The notes: generated by a model not told the origin, from the letters alone. A stretch of DNA of 64,000 nucleotides from Viridibacillus arvi (GCF_001274945.1 NZ_LILB01000007.1:202570-266569); one strand, 5' to 3'. Positions 25,898 to 34,304 are shown, counted from the stretch's first letter. A program made the numbers and translations.

Positions 25898-27298
25898 ATG
25901 GGTGTTCAAATTTTTAACTCATTAACTCGACAAAAAGAGGATTTCGTACCACTTGAAGAAGGAAAAGTGAAAATGTATGTATGTGGTCCTACGGTTTATA
26001 ACTACATTCATATCGGGAATTCGCGTCCTGTAATTGTATATGATACAGTGCGTCGTTACTTAACTTATAAAGGCTTTGAGGTTACGTATGTATCAAATTT
26101 CACGGATGTAGACGATAAAATTATTAAAGCGGCAAATGAACTTGGTGAAGATGTATCAGATTTAACAAATCGCTTTATTCAAGCTTATTTTGAGGATATT
26201 ACAGCATTAGGTTGCCAAAAAGCAGATTCACATCCACGAGTTACGGAGCATATGGATCAAATTATTGAATTTATCGCTGTACTAATTGAAAAAGGTTATG
26301 CCTACGAATCTCAAGGGGATGTTTATTATCGTCCGCGTAAATTTGAAGGATATGGAAAACTTTCTCATCAATCTGTAGATGATTTGAAAGTTGGCGCCCG
26401 CATCGAAACTGGTGACAAAAAAGAGGATGCTTTGGACTTTGCTCTTTGGAAAGCGGCTAAACCAGGTGAAATCTTCTGGGAAAGTCCGTGGGGTCAAGGT
26501 AGACCGGGTTGGCATATTGAGTGTTCTGTAATGGTACATGAGCATTTTGGTGATACTATTGATATCCACGCAGGTGGGCAAGATTTAACATTCCCACACC
26601 ATGAAAATGAAATAGCTCAATCTGAGGCATATACAGGTAAGCAATTTGCACGTTACTGGATGCATAATGGCTATATTAATATCGACAACGAAAAAATGTC
26701 TAAGTCACTTGGTAACTTCATTCTTGTAAATGATATTCGCAAGCAAATTGACCCTCAAGTTTTAAGATTCTTTATACTATCAGTACACTATCGTAACCCA
26801 ATTAACTTTGCGCAAGACTTAGTAGAAGCTGCAGCTGCAGGATTAGAACGTATCCGTACTTCTTTCAACAACTTGCAACATCGACTAACTGCAACAGCTA
26901 ATTTGGGAGAAGAAAAAGACGAGTGGTTAGCAAATATTGCTGAAGTAAAAGAACAGTTTGAACTTGCTATGGACGATGATTTTAACACTGCAAATGCAAT
27001 TGCGGCGCTATTTGAGTTATCAGCAACTGCCAATAAATATTTACTTGAACAAAATACGAATGAAGAAGTATTAACGAAATTTGCCGATACTTTAAGTACG
27101 TTAGCTAATGTACTTGGAATAGAATTAGATGTAGCAGAAGAATTGCTGGATGAAGAGATCGATGCGCTTATTGAAGAACGTATTCAAGCGCGTAAGGATC
27201 GTGATTTTAAACGTGCTGACGAAATTCGTGATCAACTAAAAGAGATGAATATTATTTTAGAGGATACACGCCAAGGCATTAGATGGAAACGAGGTTAA
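25898..27298 (+). CDS. cysS: cysteinyl-tRNA synthetase CysS
   Basis: A 466-residue class I synthetase. Its HIGH-type motif is [14 protein letters not shown] near residue 31. The active-site zinc ligands are in MYVCGPT (C29) and in WHIECSVMV and HHENEIAQ. The KMSKS motif is exact ([11 protein letters not shown]). The C-terminal helical domain ends [11 protein letters not shown]. It lies 6 nt downstream of cysE in the T-box-controlled unit and overlaps mrnC at TAATG. Confidence 0.97.
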   Translation: MGVQIFNSLTRQKEDFVPLEEGKVKMYVCGPTVYNYIHIGNSRPVIVYDTVRRYLTYKGFEVTYVSNFTDVDDKIIKAANELGEDVSDLTNRFIQAYFEDITALGCQKADSHPRVTEHMDQIIEFIAVLIEKGYAYESQGDVYYRPRKFEGYGKLSHQSVDDLKVGARIETGDKKEDALDFALWKAAKPGEIFWESPWGQGRPGWHIECSVMVHEHFGDTIDIHAGGQDLTFPHHENEIAQSEAYTGKQFARYWMHNGYINIDNEKMSKSLGNFILVNDIRKQIDPQVLRFFILSVHYRNPINFAQDLVEAAAAGLERIRTSFNNLQHRLTATANLGEEKDEWLANIAEVKEQFELAMDDDFNTANAIAALFELSATANKYLLEQNTNEEVLTKFADTLSTLANVLGIELDVAEELLDEEIDALIEERIQARKDRDFKRADEIRDQLKEMNIILEDTRQGIRWKRG

Positions 27299-27744
27299 TG
27301 GCAGTGGGAGAGCTTCGTAACCAAGATGTCAAACAGTTAAATGCATTGGCGTTGGCGTATATGGGAGATGCTGTACTGGAAATAGCGGTACGTGAGCATC
27401 TATTACGCTCTGGACGCGTCAAACCGAATATTCTTCATAAAGAGGCAACGCATTATGTTTCTGCAAAGGCTCAGTCAAGTGTTATTCACCGTATGATGGA
27501 TGAAGAGTTTTTTTCTGAAGAAGAAATGGCGGTCTTAAAACGCGGTCGCAACGCAAAATCAGGATCGGTACCAAAGAATACTGATGTTCAAACATACCGC
27601 TATAGCTCGGCGTATGAAGCTGTAATTGGCAGCTTATATTTAACAGGTCAAATGGATCGTGTAAATGAAATAATCCAATATACAATTAATATTATTGAAG
27701 AATCAAAAGGAGTGTCAAAAGATGACGGAAGAACAGTCAAATGA
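27298..27744 (+). CDS. mrnC: Mini-ribonuclease III (MrnC)
   Basis: A 148-residue RNase III-type nuclease domain without a double-stranded RNA-binding domain, used in 23S rRNA maturation. The nuclease signature is LALAYMGDAVLEIAVREHLL, containing the conserved Asp, and a second acidic site is AYEAVIGSLYLTG. The ATG at 27298 overlaps the cysS stop and has ACGAGG close by; GTG at 27304 and ATG at 27283 are alternatives. It overlaps rlmB by 23 nt. Confidence 0.92.
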   Translation: MAVGELRNQDVKQLNALALAYMGDAVLEIAVREHLLRSGRVKPNILHKEATHYVSAKAQSSVIHRMMDEEFFSEEEMAVLKRGRNAKSGSVPKNTDVQTYRYSSAYEAVIGSLYLTGQMDRVNEIIQYTINIIEESKGVSKDDGRTVK

Positions 27745-28471
27745 GATGATTGCCGGGAAAAACCCGGTATTAGAGGCACTTCGTGCAGCGAGAGAAATGA
27801 ATAAAATCTGGATTGCAGAAGGTGTTCAGCATGGTAGCTTGACGGAGCTTCTTGCATTAGCGAAAGAACAGGGAATTATCGTACAATTCGTTCCGAAGAA
27901 GAAATTAGATCAGTTAACAGATGCTAATCACCAAGGGATTGTGGCGTCTGTTGCGGCTTATAAATATGCTGAATTAGATGACTTGTTTAAATTGGCGGAA
28001 AGTCGTGGAGAAGATCCATTTTTCCTTATTCTCGATGAATTAGAAGATCCACATAATTTAGGCTCGATTATGAGAACTGCAGATGCTGTCGGTGCCCACG
28101 GTATCATCATTCCAAGACGCCGTGCAGTTGGCTTAACGGCTGTTGTAGCAAAAGCGTCTACAGGCGCGATTGAACATATTCCAACTGTTCGTGTGAATAA
28201 TCTTTCACAAACGGTGGATGAGTTAAAAAAACGCGGTGTTTGGATCGCGGGAACAGACGCAAAAGGCTCAGCAGACTATCGTAAAATGGATGCAACTTTG
28301 CCACTAGCGGTCATTATCGGCAGTGAAGGAAAAGGTATGAGTCGTTTGTTAACAGAAAAATGTGATTTCCTATATAATTTACCAATGTTTGGTCATGTTA
28401 CATCACTAAATGCATCTGTAGCTGCTGCATTATTGATGTACGAAGTATTGCGTAAACGCCAAGAAGTTTAA
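27722..28471 (+). CDS. rlmB: 23S rRNA 2'-O-methyltransferase RlmB (TrmH/SpoU family)
   Basis: A 249-residue SPOUT methyltransferase. The N-terminal substrate-binding domain (IAGKNPVLEALRA ... HQGIVASVA) is followed by the knotted SAM domain with motifs DELEDPHNLGSIMRTADAVG, IIGSEGKGMSR and NLPMFGHVTSLNASVAAALL. Family members methylate a guanosine of 23S rRNA. ATG at 27722 follows AAAGGAGTG by 6 nt; the longer frame from 27695 starts before that site. Confidence 0.93.
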   Translation: MTEEQSNEMIAGKNPVLEALRAAREMNKIWIAEGVQHGSLTELLALAKEQGIIVQFVPKKKLDQLTDANHQGIVASVAAYKYAELDDLFKLAESRGEDPFFLILDELEDPHNLGSIMRTADAVGAHGIIIPRRRAVGLTAVVAKASTGAIEHIPTVRVNNLSQTVDELKKRGVWIAGTDAKGSADYRKMDATLPLAVIIGSEGKGMSRLLTEKCDFLYNLPMFGHVTSLNASVAAALLMYEVLRKRQEV

Positions 28472-28481
28472 GGTGAATGCC

Positions 28482-29000
28482 ATGAATATACTGTTGGTTG
28501 ATGGTTATAACATTATTGGTGCTTGGGAAGAACTCAGAAGATTAAAAGAGCAAAGGCTAATAGATGCGAGAGACCGACTGGTAGAAATGATGGCAGAGTA
28601 TAAAGCATATTCTGGCTGGCGCGTCATTGTTATCTTTGACGCGTATCTCGTGCCAGGAATTGAAACGAAAAATGTGCAGCATGACGTAGAAGTTATTTAT
28701 ACAAGAGCTAGAGAGACTGCGGATGAAAGAATTGAAAAGCTTACTGCTTCTTTAATTAGTAAAAGAGTTCGTATTTATGTAGCGACATCTGATATGACAG
28801 AGCAAAATGTCGTTTTCGGACATGGAGCATTAAGAAAATCTGCTAGAGAATTAGAAATTGAAATGCAATCTACACAATCTAAAATCACGCAAACTGTAAG
28901 GGATATTCAAGTGCAAAAGCCCAGTTCTAAGATACAATTAAGAGATGATATTGCTGCAAAGTTTGAGTTATGGCGAAGAGGAAATAAAATGAATGATTGA
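28482..29000 (+). CDS. rae1: Rae1 (YacP), ribosome-associated NYN-domain endoribonuclease
   Basis: A 172-residue NYN/PIN-like nuclease. MNILLVDGYNIIGAW provides the first catalytic Asp, VIVIFDAYLVPG the second, and ETADERIEKL and VATSDMTEQ the remaining acidic cluster. In B. subtilis Rae1 enters the ribosomal A site and cleaves mRNAs within specific frames. ATG at 28482 follows AAGGTGA by 7 nt; GTG at 28473 lies inside that site. Its stop codon overlaps the -35 of the sigH promoter. Confidence 0.92.
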   Translation: MNILLVDGYNIIGAWEELRRLKEQRLIDARDRLVEMMAEYKAYSGWRVIVIFDAYLVPGIETKNVQHDVEVIYTRARETADERIEKLTASLISKRVRIYVATSDMTEQNVVFGHGALRKSARELEIEMQSTQSKITQTVRDIQVQKPSSKIQLRDDIAAKFELWRRGNKMND

Positions 29001-29026
29001 CTCATATTTTCCAATTCCGTTATACT
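28997..29026 (+). promoter_or_regulatory. sigma-A promoter of sigH
   Basis: TTGACT at 28997-29002 and TATACT at 29021-29026, spacer 18 bp. The -35 overlaps the rae1 stop codon, so sigH can be transcribed independently of the upstream operon. Confidence 0.75.
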
Positions 29027-29062
29027 GTTTTTAACAATGCTAGCGCAATTGGAGTGATACTA

Positions 29063-29707
29063 TTGATTATTAGCGATCATTTACACTTGAAGCAGCAACA
29101 ACAATATGAGCAATATACCGACGAAGAGCTAGTGGGAATGGTCCATAGTGGTGATAGTGAAGCGTTAGACTTCCTCATTACGAAGTATAAATCATTCGTT
29201 CGTATGAAAGTGAAGTCGTATTTTCTCATTGGTGCTGATAAAGAGGATATTGTGCAAGAAGGTATGATTGGACTTTATAAGGCTATTCGCGATTTTAAAG
29301 GAGATAAGTTGTCTTCTTTCAAAGCTTTTGCGGAACTTTGTATTACACGTCAAATCATCACTGCAATAAAAACTGCAACTAGACAAAAGCATATTCCACT
29401 TAATTCATACATCTCATTGGACAAACCAATTTTTGATGAAGAATCCCAGCGCACGTTAATGGACGTGTTAACGGGTTCAGTTGTTGACGATCCAGAAGAG
29501 CTTATCATTCATCGTGAGGAATTTAGCTACATGGAAGAAAAAATTGGCGAAATATTAAGTGATCTCGAACGTCAGGTATTGGCACTCTATTTAGATGGAC
29601 AATCTTATCACGAAATTTCCGCTGAATTGAACAGGCATGTAAAGTCGATTGACAATGCTTTACAACGCGTAAAACGGAAATTAGAACGTCATTTAGATAT
29701 TGAATGA
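29063..29707 (+). CDS. sigH: RNA polymerase sigma-H factor
   Basis: A 214-residue sigma-70-type factor for the transition state, competence and sporulation entry. Region 2 is nearly identical to B. subtilis SigH (KSYFLIGADKEDIVQEGMIG, FKAFAELCITRQIITAIK). The linker LNSYISLDKPIFDEES and region 4 (YLDGQSYHEISAELNRHVKS) also match. TTG at 29063 follows GGAGTGA by 5 nt; a longer frame from TTG 28997 starts in the promoter and is rejected. Confidence 0.96.
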   Translation: MIISDHLHLKQQQQYEQYTDEELVGMVHSGDSEALDFLITKYKSFVRMKVKSYFLIGADKEDIVQEGMIGLYKAIRDFKGDKLSSFKAFAELCITRQIITAIKTATRQKHIPLNSYISLDKPIFDEESQRTLMDVLTGSVVDDPEELIIHREEFSYMEEKIGEILSDLERQVLALYLDGQSYHEISAELNRHVKSIDNALQRVKRKLERHLDIE

Positions 29708-29733
29708 TTGCAAGAATGCTAGCTGTAGGCAAG

Positions 29734-29762
29734 TTGACAGTATTTGTGATAGGTGTTAGTCT
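29734..29762 (+). promoter_or_regulatory. sigma-A promoter of rpmG-secE-nusG
   Basis: TTGACA at 29734-29739 (consensus) and TAGTCT at 29757-29762, spacer 17 bp, 31 nt before the L33 gene. Confidence 0.65.
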
Positions 29763-29793
29763 TTAAAAGGACAAATGCCGAAAAGGTGATAAA

Positions 29794-29943
29794 ATGGCAA
29801 AAAAAGTCGTGCTTAGCTGTGAAAAGTGTGGTTCAAGAAACTATTCACTTCCTGCATCTAAAGACAGTACAACTGCAAGGATGGAACTGAAAAAATATTG
29901 TTCTCACTGTAATGAACATACATTACATAAACAAACTAGATAA
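29794..29943 (+). CDS. rpmG: ribosomal protein L33 (zinc-binding type)
   Basis: A 49-codon gene: MAKKVVLSCEKCGSRNYSL to KQTR. C9/C12 and C36/C39 form the zinc ribbon of the C-plus paralogue. AAAAGGTGA lies 5 nt before the ATG. Position before secE-nusG is the same as B. subtilis rpmGB. As a zinc-containing form it would be the version used when zinc is replete; no zinc-free copy is in the window. Confidence 0.95.
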   Translation: MAKKVVLSCEKCGSRNYSLPASKDSTTARMELKKYCSHCNEHTLHKQTR

Positions 29944-29987
29944 TACGATTCGCTTTGTATATATGATTTTATTCGGGGGTTAGTTAG

Positions 29988-30173
29988 ATGGGTAAGATTA
30001 GTAACTTTTTCCGCGGTGTTATGTCGGAAATGCAAAAAACAAGCTGGCCTAAGCGTAAAGAACTTACGAAATACACAATAGTTGTTATTTCAACTTTACT
30101 TTTCATGGCTGCATTTTTCATGTTAGTAGACTTAGGGATTTCTAAATTATTCCGCATGTATTTGGATTTATAA
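29988..30173 (+). CDS. secE: preprotein translocase subunit SecE
   Basis: A 61-residue single-span subunit of SecYEG. The amphipathic cytoplasmic helix FFRGVMSEMQKTSWPKRKEL carries the conserved WPKRKEL motif, followed by one membrane helix (about 29-52). Length is normal for Gram-positive SecE. It lies between rpmG and nusG as usual. GGGGG about 9 nt upstream is a weak ribosome binding site. Confidence 0.96.
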   Translation: MGKISNFFRGVMSEMQKTSWPKRKELTKYTIVVISTLLFMAAFFMLVDLGISKLFRMYLDL

Positions 30174-30202
30174 TTGAATTAATGTTAATATTTTTGAAAT
30201 GG

Positions 30203-30230
30203 CCCGTGAATGATCTGTAACGGGTTTTTT
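30203..30230 (+). terminator. weak terminator between secE and nusG
   Basis: CCCGT at 30203-30207 pairs with ACGGG at 30220-30224, followed by TTTTTT. The stem has only 5 bp, so read-through to nusG is expected. Confidence 0.5.
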
Positions 30231-30276
30231 CATTTGCCTTTAGCGAAGGAGGGAAGGACGAGTAGTCCTATCTATT

Positions 30277-30810
30277 ATGGAAAAAAATTGGTATGTAGTT
30301 CATACTTACTCTGGTTATGAAAATAAAGTTAAAGCAAACCTAGAAAAACGTGTTGAAACAATGGGTATGCAAGATAAAATTTTCCGCGTCATCATTCCTG
30401 AACAACAAGAGACGGAAGTTAAAGATGGCCGCAAAAAAGAATATATGCGTAAAACATTCCCTGGTTATGTACTAGTGGAATTAATTATGACAGATGATGC
30501 ATGGTATGTAGTGCGTAATACACCAGGTGTTACTGGATTTATCGGTTCATCGGGCGGTGGGGTAAAACCTACACCATTATTACCTGAAGAAGTTGAATTC
30601 ATCCTTAAACAAATGGGTATGCAAGAAAAATCACTTGAAATTGATTTCGCTATTGGCGATTTAGTTGAAGTGCTAGAAGGGCCGTTTGCTCATTTCCAAG
30701 GTAAGGTCGAAGAGATTGTTGCTGATAAAGGAAAAGTTAAAGTAACTATTGATATGTTCGGCCGCGAAACTAAAATGGAATTAGACTACGACCAAGTGTT
30801 AAAAGTATAA
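30277..30810 (+). CDS. nusG: transcription elongation factor NusG
   Basis: A 177-residue factor binding RNA polymerase. The NGN domain starts NWYVVHTYSGYENKVK and contains KTFPGYVLVELIMTDDAWY. The C-terminal KOW domain contains VLEGPFAHFQGKVEEI. It modulates pausing and couples transcription with Rho or the ribosome in the family. A purine-rich GAAGGAGGGAAGG is about 16 nt away, with GGACGAG closer, so the exact initiation signal is unremarkable. Confidence 0.97.
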   Translation: MEKNWYVVHTYSGYENKVKANLEKRVETMGMQDKIFRVIIPEQQETEVKDGRKKEYMRKTFPGYVLVELIMTDDAWYVVRNTPGVTGFIGSSGGGVKPTPLLPEEVEFILKQMGMQEKSLEIDFAIGDLVEVLEGPFAHFQGKVEEIVADKGKVKVTIDMFGRETKMELDYDQVLKV

Positions 30811-30823
30811 TTGACAATTATGC

Positions 30824-30852
30824 TTGCCTTAGAATGTTAAAAGTGATATCAT
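30824..30852 (+). promoter_or_regulatory. sigma-A promoter of rplK-rplA
   Basis: TTGCCT at 30824-30829 and TATCAT at 30847-30852 with a 17-bp spacer. A TTGACA at 30811 has only a poor partner (TGTTAA). Confidence 0.65.
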
Positions 30853-30935
30853 TTCAAAGGTCAGACTGTCATTTTATTATAGACTGGCATTTTTATTTTT
30901 AATGTTATCGGAATAAGCCGACAGACAGATATTGA

Positions 30936-30960
30936 GTGGGAGGGGCAACCCAATTACCAC
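30936..30960 (+). promoter_or_regulatory. candidate L1-binding autoregulatory site before rplK
   Basis: GTGG at 30936-30939 pairs with CCAC at 30957-30960, and GGG (30943-30945) with CCC (30949-30951) around CAA. The pattern GTGGGAG...CCCAATTACCAC resembles the rRNA-mimic L1 target found in bacterial L11-L1 leaders. The rplK start lies 26 nt further on. Confidence 0.7.
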
Positions 30961-30986
30961 ATCACGGACTTAAGGAGGTGTGTCTC

Positions 30987-31412
30987 GTGGCTAAAAAAGT
31001 TATTAAAGTTGTAAAACTTCAGATTCCAGCTGGTAAAGCAAACCCAGCGCCACCGGTAGGTCCTGCATTAGGTCAAGCAGGTGTTAACATCATGGGATTC
31101 TGTAAAGAATTCAACGCTCGTACTGCGGACCAAGCAGGTTTAATCATTCCAGTAGAGATTTCTGTATTCGAAGATCGTTCATTCACTTTCGTTACAAAAA
31201 CTCCGCCGGCAGCAGTTCTACTTAAAGTAGCAGCTGGTATCCAATCAGGATCAGGTGAACCTAACCGTAAAAAAGTAGCTACAGTGAAACGCGATAAAGT
31301 TCGCGAAATAGCTGAAACTAAAATGCCAGACCTTAACGCTGCAACAGTTGAAGCAGCTATGTTAATGGTTGAAGGTACTGCACGTAGCATGGGTATTGTT
31401 ATCGAAGACTAA
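30987..31412 (+). CDS. rplK: ribosomal protein L11
   Basis: A 141-residue component of the GTPase-associated centre. The N-terminal domain ([20 protein letters not shown]) binds thiostrepton-class drugs. [17 protein letters not shown] and the C-terminal rRNA-binding domain are complete. GTG at 30987 follows AAGGAGGTG by 7 nt; the open frame extending upstream to 30936 runs through the L1-type leader site and is not coding. Confidence 0.97.
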   Translation: MAKKVIKVVKLQIPAGKANPAPPVGPALGQAGVNIMGFCKEFNARTADQAGLIIPVEISVFEDRSFTFVTKTPPAAVLLKVAAGIQSGSGEPNRKKVATVKRDKVREIAETKMPDLNAATVEAAMLMVEGTARSMGIVIED

Positions 31413-31445
31413 TCCCATTACTTGATAGAAGTATTGTTTTTTGAG

Positions 31446-31525
31446 GGTTGCGAATGTTTCTAATAGTCATATTTGAAACTCGCAGCCTTTATTCGTGGGA
31501 GGTTTATTCCGCTACAACCACAATC
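31446..31525 (+). promoter_or_regulatory. rplK-rplA spacer: hairpin plus second L1-type site
   Basis: GGTTGCGA (31446-31453) and GTTTC (31456-31460) pair with GAAAC (31475-31479) and TCGCAGCC (31480-31487). Just after, GTGG (31495-31498) and CCAC (31518-31521) frame a second GTGGGAGG...CCACA motif before rplA. Confidence 0.6.
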
Positions 31526-31541
31526 AAGGAGGAAATTTATA

Positions 31542-32243
31542 ATGGCTAAAAAAGGTAAAAAACTACAAGATGCAGCTAAATTAGTAGACCGTACTCAAGT
31601 GTATTCTGTACAAGAAGCAGTTGAATTGGCTAAAAAAACAAGCACTGTTAACTTTGACGCAACTGTTGAAGTAGCATTTAACTTAAATATTGATACACGT
31701 AAAAATGACCAACAAATCCGTGGAGCAGTAGTACTTCCAAACGGAACTGGTAAAACTCAACGCGTATTAGTTTTCGCTAAAGGCGAAAAACTTAAAGAAG
31801 CTGAAGCAGCTGGTGCAGACTTCGCTGGTGATGCTGAATATATCGCTAAAATCCAACAAGGATGGTTTGACTTCGATGTAATCGTTGCAACTCCTGACAT
31901 GATGGGTGAAGTTGGTAAATTAGGTCGCGTATTAGGACCAAAAGGCTTAATGCCAAACCCTAAAACTGGAACAGTTACTTTCGACGTTGCTAAAGCAATC
32001 GCTGAAATCAAAGCTGGTAAAGTTGAATACCGTGCTGATAAAGCTGGTATCGTTCACGCTCCAATCGGTAAAGCTTCATTCGAAGCTGACAAATTAGCTG
32101 AAAACTTATCAACTCTAGTTGATGTAATTATTAAAGCTAAGCCTGCTGCAGCTAAAGGTACTTACATGAAATCAGTACACGTAACAACTACAATGGGACC
32201 ATCAATCAAAGTTGATGCTTCTACTTCAGTTGCTGCAAAATAA
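31542..32243 (+). CDS. rplA: ribosomal protein L1
   Basis: A 233-residue protein of the mobile L1 stalk near the E site and likely repressor of its own mRNA. Family segments are visible: [39 protein letters not shown], and [20 protein letters not shown], which contacts rRNA. ATG at 31542 follows AAGGAGG by 8 nt. The upstream extension to 31473 runs through the second L1-type site and is rejected. Confidence 0.97.
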   Translation: MAKKGKKLQDAAKLVDRTQVYSVQEAVELAKKTSTVNFDATVEVAFNLNIDTRKNDQQIRGAVVLPNGTGKTQRVLVFAKGEKLKEAEAAGADFAGDAEYIAKIQQGWFDFDVIVATPDMMGEVGKLGRVLGPKGLMPNPKTGTVTFDVAKAIAEIKAGKVEYRADKAGIVHAPIGKASFEADKLAENLSTLVDVIIKAKPAAAKGTYMKSVHVTTTMGPSIKVDASTSVAAK

Positions 32244-32250
32244 TTTTTGA

Positions 32251-32282
32251 TTGACAAACGACATCATATTTTGATATGATGT
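32251..32282 (+). promoter_or_regulatory. sigma-A promoter of rplJ-rplL with overlapping inverted repeat
   Basis: TTGACA at 32251-32256 and TATGAT at 32275-32280, spacer 18 bp. ACATCATAT (32261-32269) and ATATGATGT (32274-32282) form a perfect 9-bp inverted repeat that includes the -10. Confidence 0.75.
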
Positions 32283-32467
32283 ACAACGTTGTGAATCATC
32301 CATTTGTACCGTAGACCGTAGGGGCAAGGAATTGCTTAATCAACCTACCGAGGACAAAGGAACTCAGACTCTTATTTAAGATGATGACTTTCCGCCTCTT
32401 TGTCTACATAGACAGGAGGCTTTTCTTTTGTTGGTATAAATGACCCATTCTTATAGGAGGTGTCAAA
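32283..32467 (+). promoter_or_regulatory. L10 leader with attenuator
   Basis: The 5' leader of rplJ-rplL, about 180 nt. Its terminator hairpin at 32394-32424 (GCCTCTT...GGAGGC with TGTCTA/TAGACA inside) ends in TTTTCTTTT. The upstream part (32310-32375) has conserved-looking L10-leader elements. In Firmicutes the L10-(L12)4 complex binds this leader to control expression. AGGAGG precedes rplJ. Confidence 0.8.
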
Positions 32468-32968
32468 ATGAACAAAGCAGTTGAAGCTAAACAAGCTGTC
32501 GTTCAAGAAATCGCTGACAAGTTCAAAAGCGCTGCATCCGTAGTAGTTGTTGACTATCGTGGTCTTTCTGTTGCTCAAGTAACAGAACTACGTAAACAAC
32601 TTCGCGAAGCTGGTGTTGAATTCAAAGTATACAAAAATACTTTAGTTCGCCGTGCTACTGTAGAAGTTGAACAAGAAGAACTTAATGAATTCCTTACAGG
32701 TCCAAACGCAATCGCATTCTCAACTGAAGATGTAATTGCTCCTGCTAAAATCATTAACGATTTCGCAAAAGCTAACGAACAACTTGAAATTAAAGCTGGT
32801 CTTATCGAAGGTACATTTGCATCTGCTGAAGATGTTAAAGCATTGGCAGAACTTCCATCACGCGAAGGTCTACTTTCTATGCTATTATCTGTGCTTCAAG
32901 CACCAGTACGCAATTTCGCTCTTGCAACAAAAGCTGTTGCAGAACAAAAAGAAGAGCAAGGCGCTTAA
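32468..32968 (+). CDS. rplJ: ribosomal protein L10
   Basis: A 166-residue base of the L12 stalk. The N-terminal rRNA-binding domain ([42 protein letters not shown]) is followed by the C-terminal helix that holds L12 dimers. It binds its own leader to repress translation or transcription in the family. It is followed by rplL after a 74-nt spacer. Confidence 0.97.
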   Translation: MNKAVEAKQAVVQEIADKFKSAASVVVVDYRGLSVAQVTELRKQLREAGVEFKVYKNTLVRRATVEVEQEELNEFLTGPNAIAFSTEDVIAPAKIINDFAKANEQLEIKAGLIEGTFASAEDVKALAELPSREGLLSMLLSVLQAPVRNFALATKAVAEQKEEQGA

Positions 32969-33042
32969 TTTTAAGCGTAGCTTAATCTTCTCGGCATAAT
33001 ATGCCAAAACAAAACTAATATTCCGTATAGGAGGAAATTATA

Positions 33043-33402
33043 ATGAACAATGAACAAATCTTAGAAGCTATCAAAGCTATGACAGTTCTTGAATTAAACG
33101 ATTTAGTAAAAGCAATCGAAGACGAATTCGGTGTTACTGCTGCTGCTCCTGTAGCTGCTGCTGGTGGTGCTGCTGCTGCAGTAGAAGAAAAAACTGAATT
33201 TGATGTAGTTCTTGCTTCTGCAGGCGAATCAAAAATTAAAGTAATCAAAGTGGTACGTGAAATCACTGGTCTTGGCTTAAAAGAAGCTAAAGAAGTAGTA
33301 GATAACGCTCCTAAAGCTATTAAAGAAGGCGTTTCTGCAGCTGACGCTGAAGAAATCAAAGCTAAACTTGAAGAAGTTGGCGCTAGCGTAGAAGTTAAAT
33401 AA
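33043..33402 (+). CDS. rplL: ribosomal protein L7/L12
   Basis: A 119-residue stalk protein recruiting translation GTPases. An N-terminal dimerisation helix is joined by an Ala/Pro/Gly hinge ([20 protein letters not shown]) to a globular C-terminal domain with [20 protein letters not shown], the factor-binding surface. Codon use is strongly optimised. A terminator follows. Confidence 0.97.
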   Translation: MNNEQILEAIKAMTVLELNDLVKAIEDEFGVTAAAPVAAAGGAAAAVEEKTEFDVVLASAGESKIKVIKVVREITGLGLKEAKEVVDNAPKAIKEGVSAADAEEIKAKLEEVGASVEVK

Positions 33403-33420
33403 TTTCTACTTTCTATTTGA

Positions 33421-33453
33421 AAAAAGCTCGTCAATTCTGACGAGCTTTTTCTT
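33421..33453 (+). terminator. terminator after rplL
   Basis: AAAAAGCTCGTCA pairs with TGACGAGCTTTTT around an ATTC loop, followed by CTTC. A 13-bp perfect stem. Confidence 0.92.
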
Positions 33454-33479
33454 CATTTTACGTGATGGAGGGCATTTTT

Positions 33480-34079
33480 TTGTCAGAACATTATTATTCG
33501 AAAAAACCTCAAGTCGGAAGTAATCCGAGTAAATGGAAATTCACTCTTCGAGGATTTTCTTTTGTATTTGAAACAGATGCAGGGGTTTTTAGTAAAAGCG
33601 AAGTAGATTTTGGCTCCCGTGTGTTAATTGATAGTTTTGAATTGCCTGATGTTGAAGGGTGTATTTTGGATGTGGGTTGTGGCTATGGTCCAATTGGCTT
33701 GTCTATTGCAAAAAATTATCCTGAACGAGTCATTCATATGATGGATGTTAACGAACGTGCGGTTGCATTAGCGAAGAAAAACGCTGAGGTGAACGGGGTA
33801 CAAAATGTGCAGATTTTTGAGAGTGATGGACTTTCTGCTGTTCAAGAAGAACAAGTCGCTGCCGTTATGACAAATCCTCCGATCCGAGCGGGAAAAGATA
33901 CAATCTTCCGTTTTTATGATCAAGCTTTTGAAAAACTTGTGGATAACGGTGAGTTGTGGATAGTTATTCAGAAGAAGCAAGGTGCTCCATCGACTATTGC
34001 GCATTTGGAAGAGAAATTTACTGAAGTAACAGTCGTAGAGAAGAAAAAAGGCTATTGGATTATCAAGGCCAAAAAATAA
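33480..34079 (+). CDS. RsmC/RlmG-like class I methyltransferase (YbxB)
   Basis: A 199-residue SAM-dependent methyltransferase with SAM motif I ILDVGCGYGPIGLSIAK and the base-methylating N-P-P motif in MTNPPIRAGKD, typical of rRNA guanine-N2 methyltransferases. Starts at TTG 33480 (MSEHYYSKKPQ, as in B. subtilis YbxB), with GGAGGG about 8 nt upstream; GTG at 33462 is before that site. Position between rplL and rpoB is the conserved Bacillales one. The target nucleotide is not established. Confidence 0.9.
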   Translation: MSEHYYSKKPQVGSNPSKWKFTLRGFSFVFETDAGVFSKSEVDFGSRVLIDSFELPDVEGCILDVGCGYGPIGLSIAKNYPERVIHMMDVNERAVALAKKNAEVNGVQNVQIFESDGLSAVQEEQVAAVMTNPPIRAGKDTIFRFYDQAFEKLVDNGELWIVIQKKQGAPSTIAHLEEKFTEVTVVEKKKGYWIIKAKK

Positions 34080-34097
34080 TCTGTTAAAGTTTATAGA

Positions 34098-34126
34098 TTG
34101 ACTTGACAAATTAGCTGTGATATTAT
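34098..34126 (+). promoter_or_regulatory. sigma-A promoter of rpoB-rpoC
   Basis: TTGACT at 34098-34103 and TATTAT at 34121-34126 with a 17-bp spacer. An overlapping TTGACA at 34103 and TATAAT at 34124 are 15 bp apart. Transcription would start about 190 nt before rpoB. Confidence 0.7.
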
Positions 34127-34151
34127 AATAAAATGCAAAAATATTAATTTG

Positions 34152-34304
34152 AATAGGTCTGTCCTTTTGTATAAAAACTATATCAATATGGTTAGACTTT
34201 TCAAAGTTATGTTTGGTTAATCGAAAATGAGCTCTTTAACGAACTCGTTTTCTTTTTGTCTTTCGATATCATACACCATTTGTATGATTTCGCAAAGACC
34301 TATT
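34152..34304 (+). promoter_or_regulatory. structured rpoB leader with attenuator hairpin
   Basis: AATAGGTCT (34152-34160) and AGACCTATT (34296-34304) can close a multibranch leader. Inside lie a terminator-like hairpin (GAAAATGAG 34223-34231 with CTCGTTTTC 34244-34252, then TTTTTG) and a perfect 8-bp hairpin (ATCATACA 34268-34275 with TGTATGAT 34281-34288). No ORF is present. It may attenuate rpoB transcription. Confidence 0.6.

Noticed and set aside
30936-30986. Open-frame extension of L11 into its leader
   Set aside because: It reads through the L1-type RNA motif; the L11 family N-terminus and AAGGAGGTG place the start at 30987.
32736-32999. 87-codon plus-strand alternate frame inside rplJ
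   Set aside because: Leucine/lysine-rich frame-shifted shadow of a highly expressed gene with no start signal.
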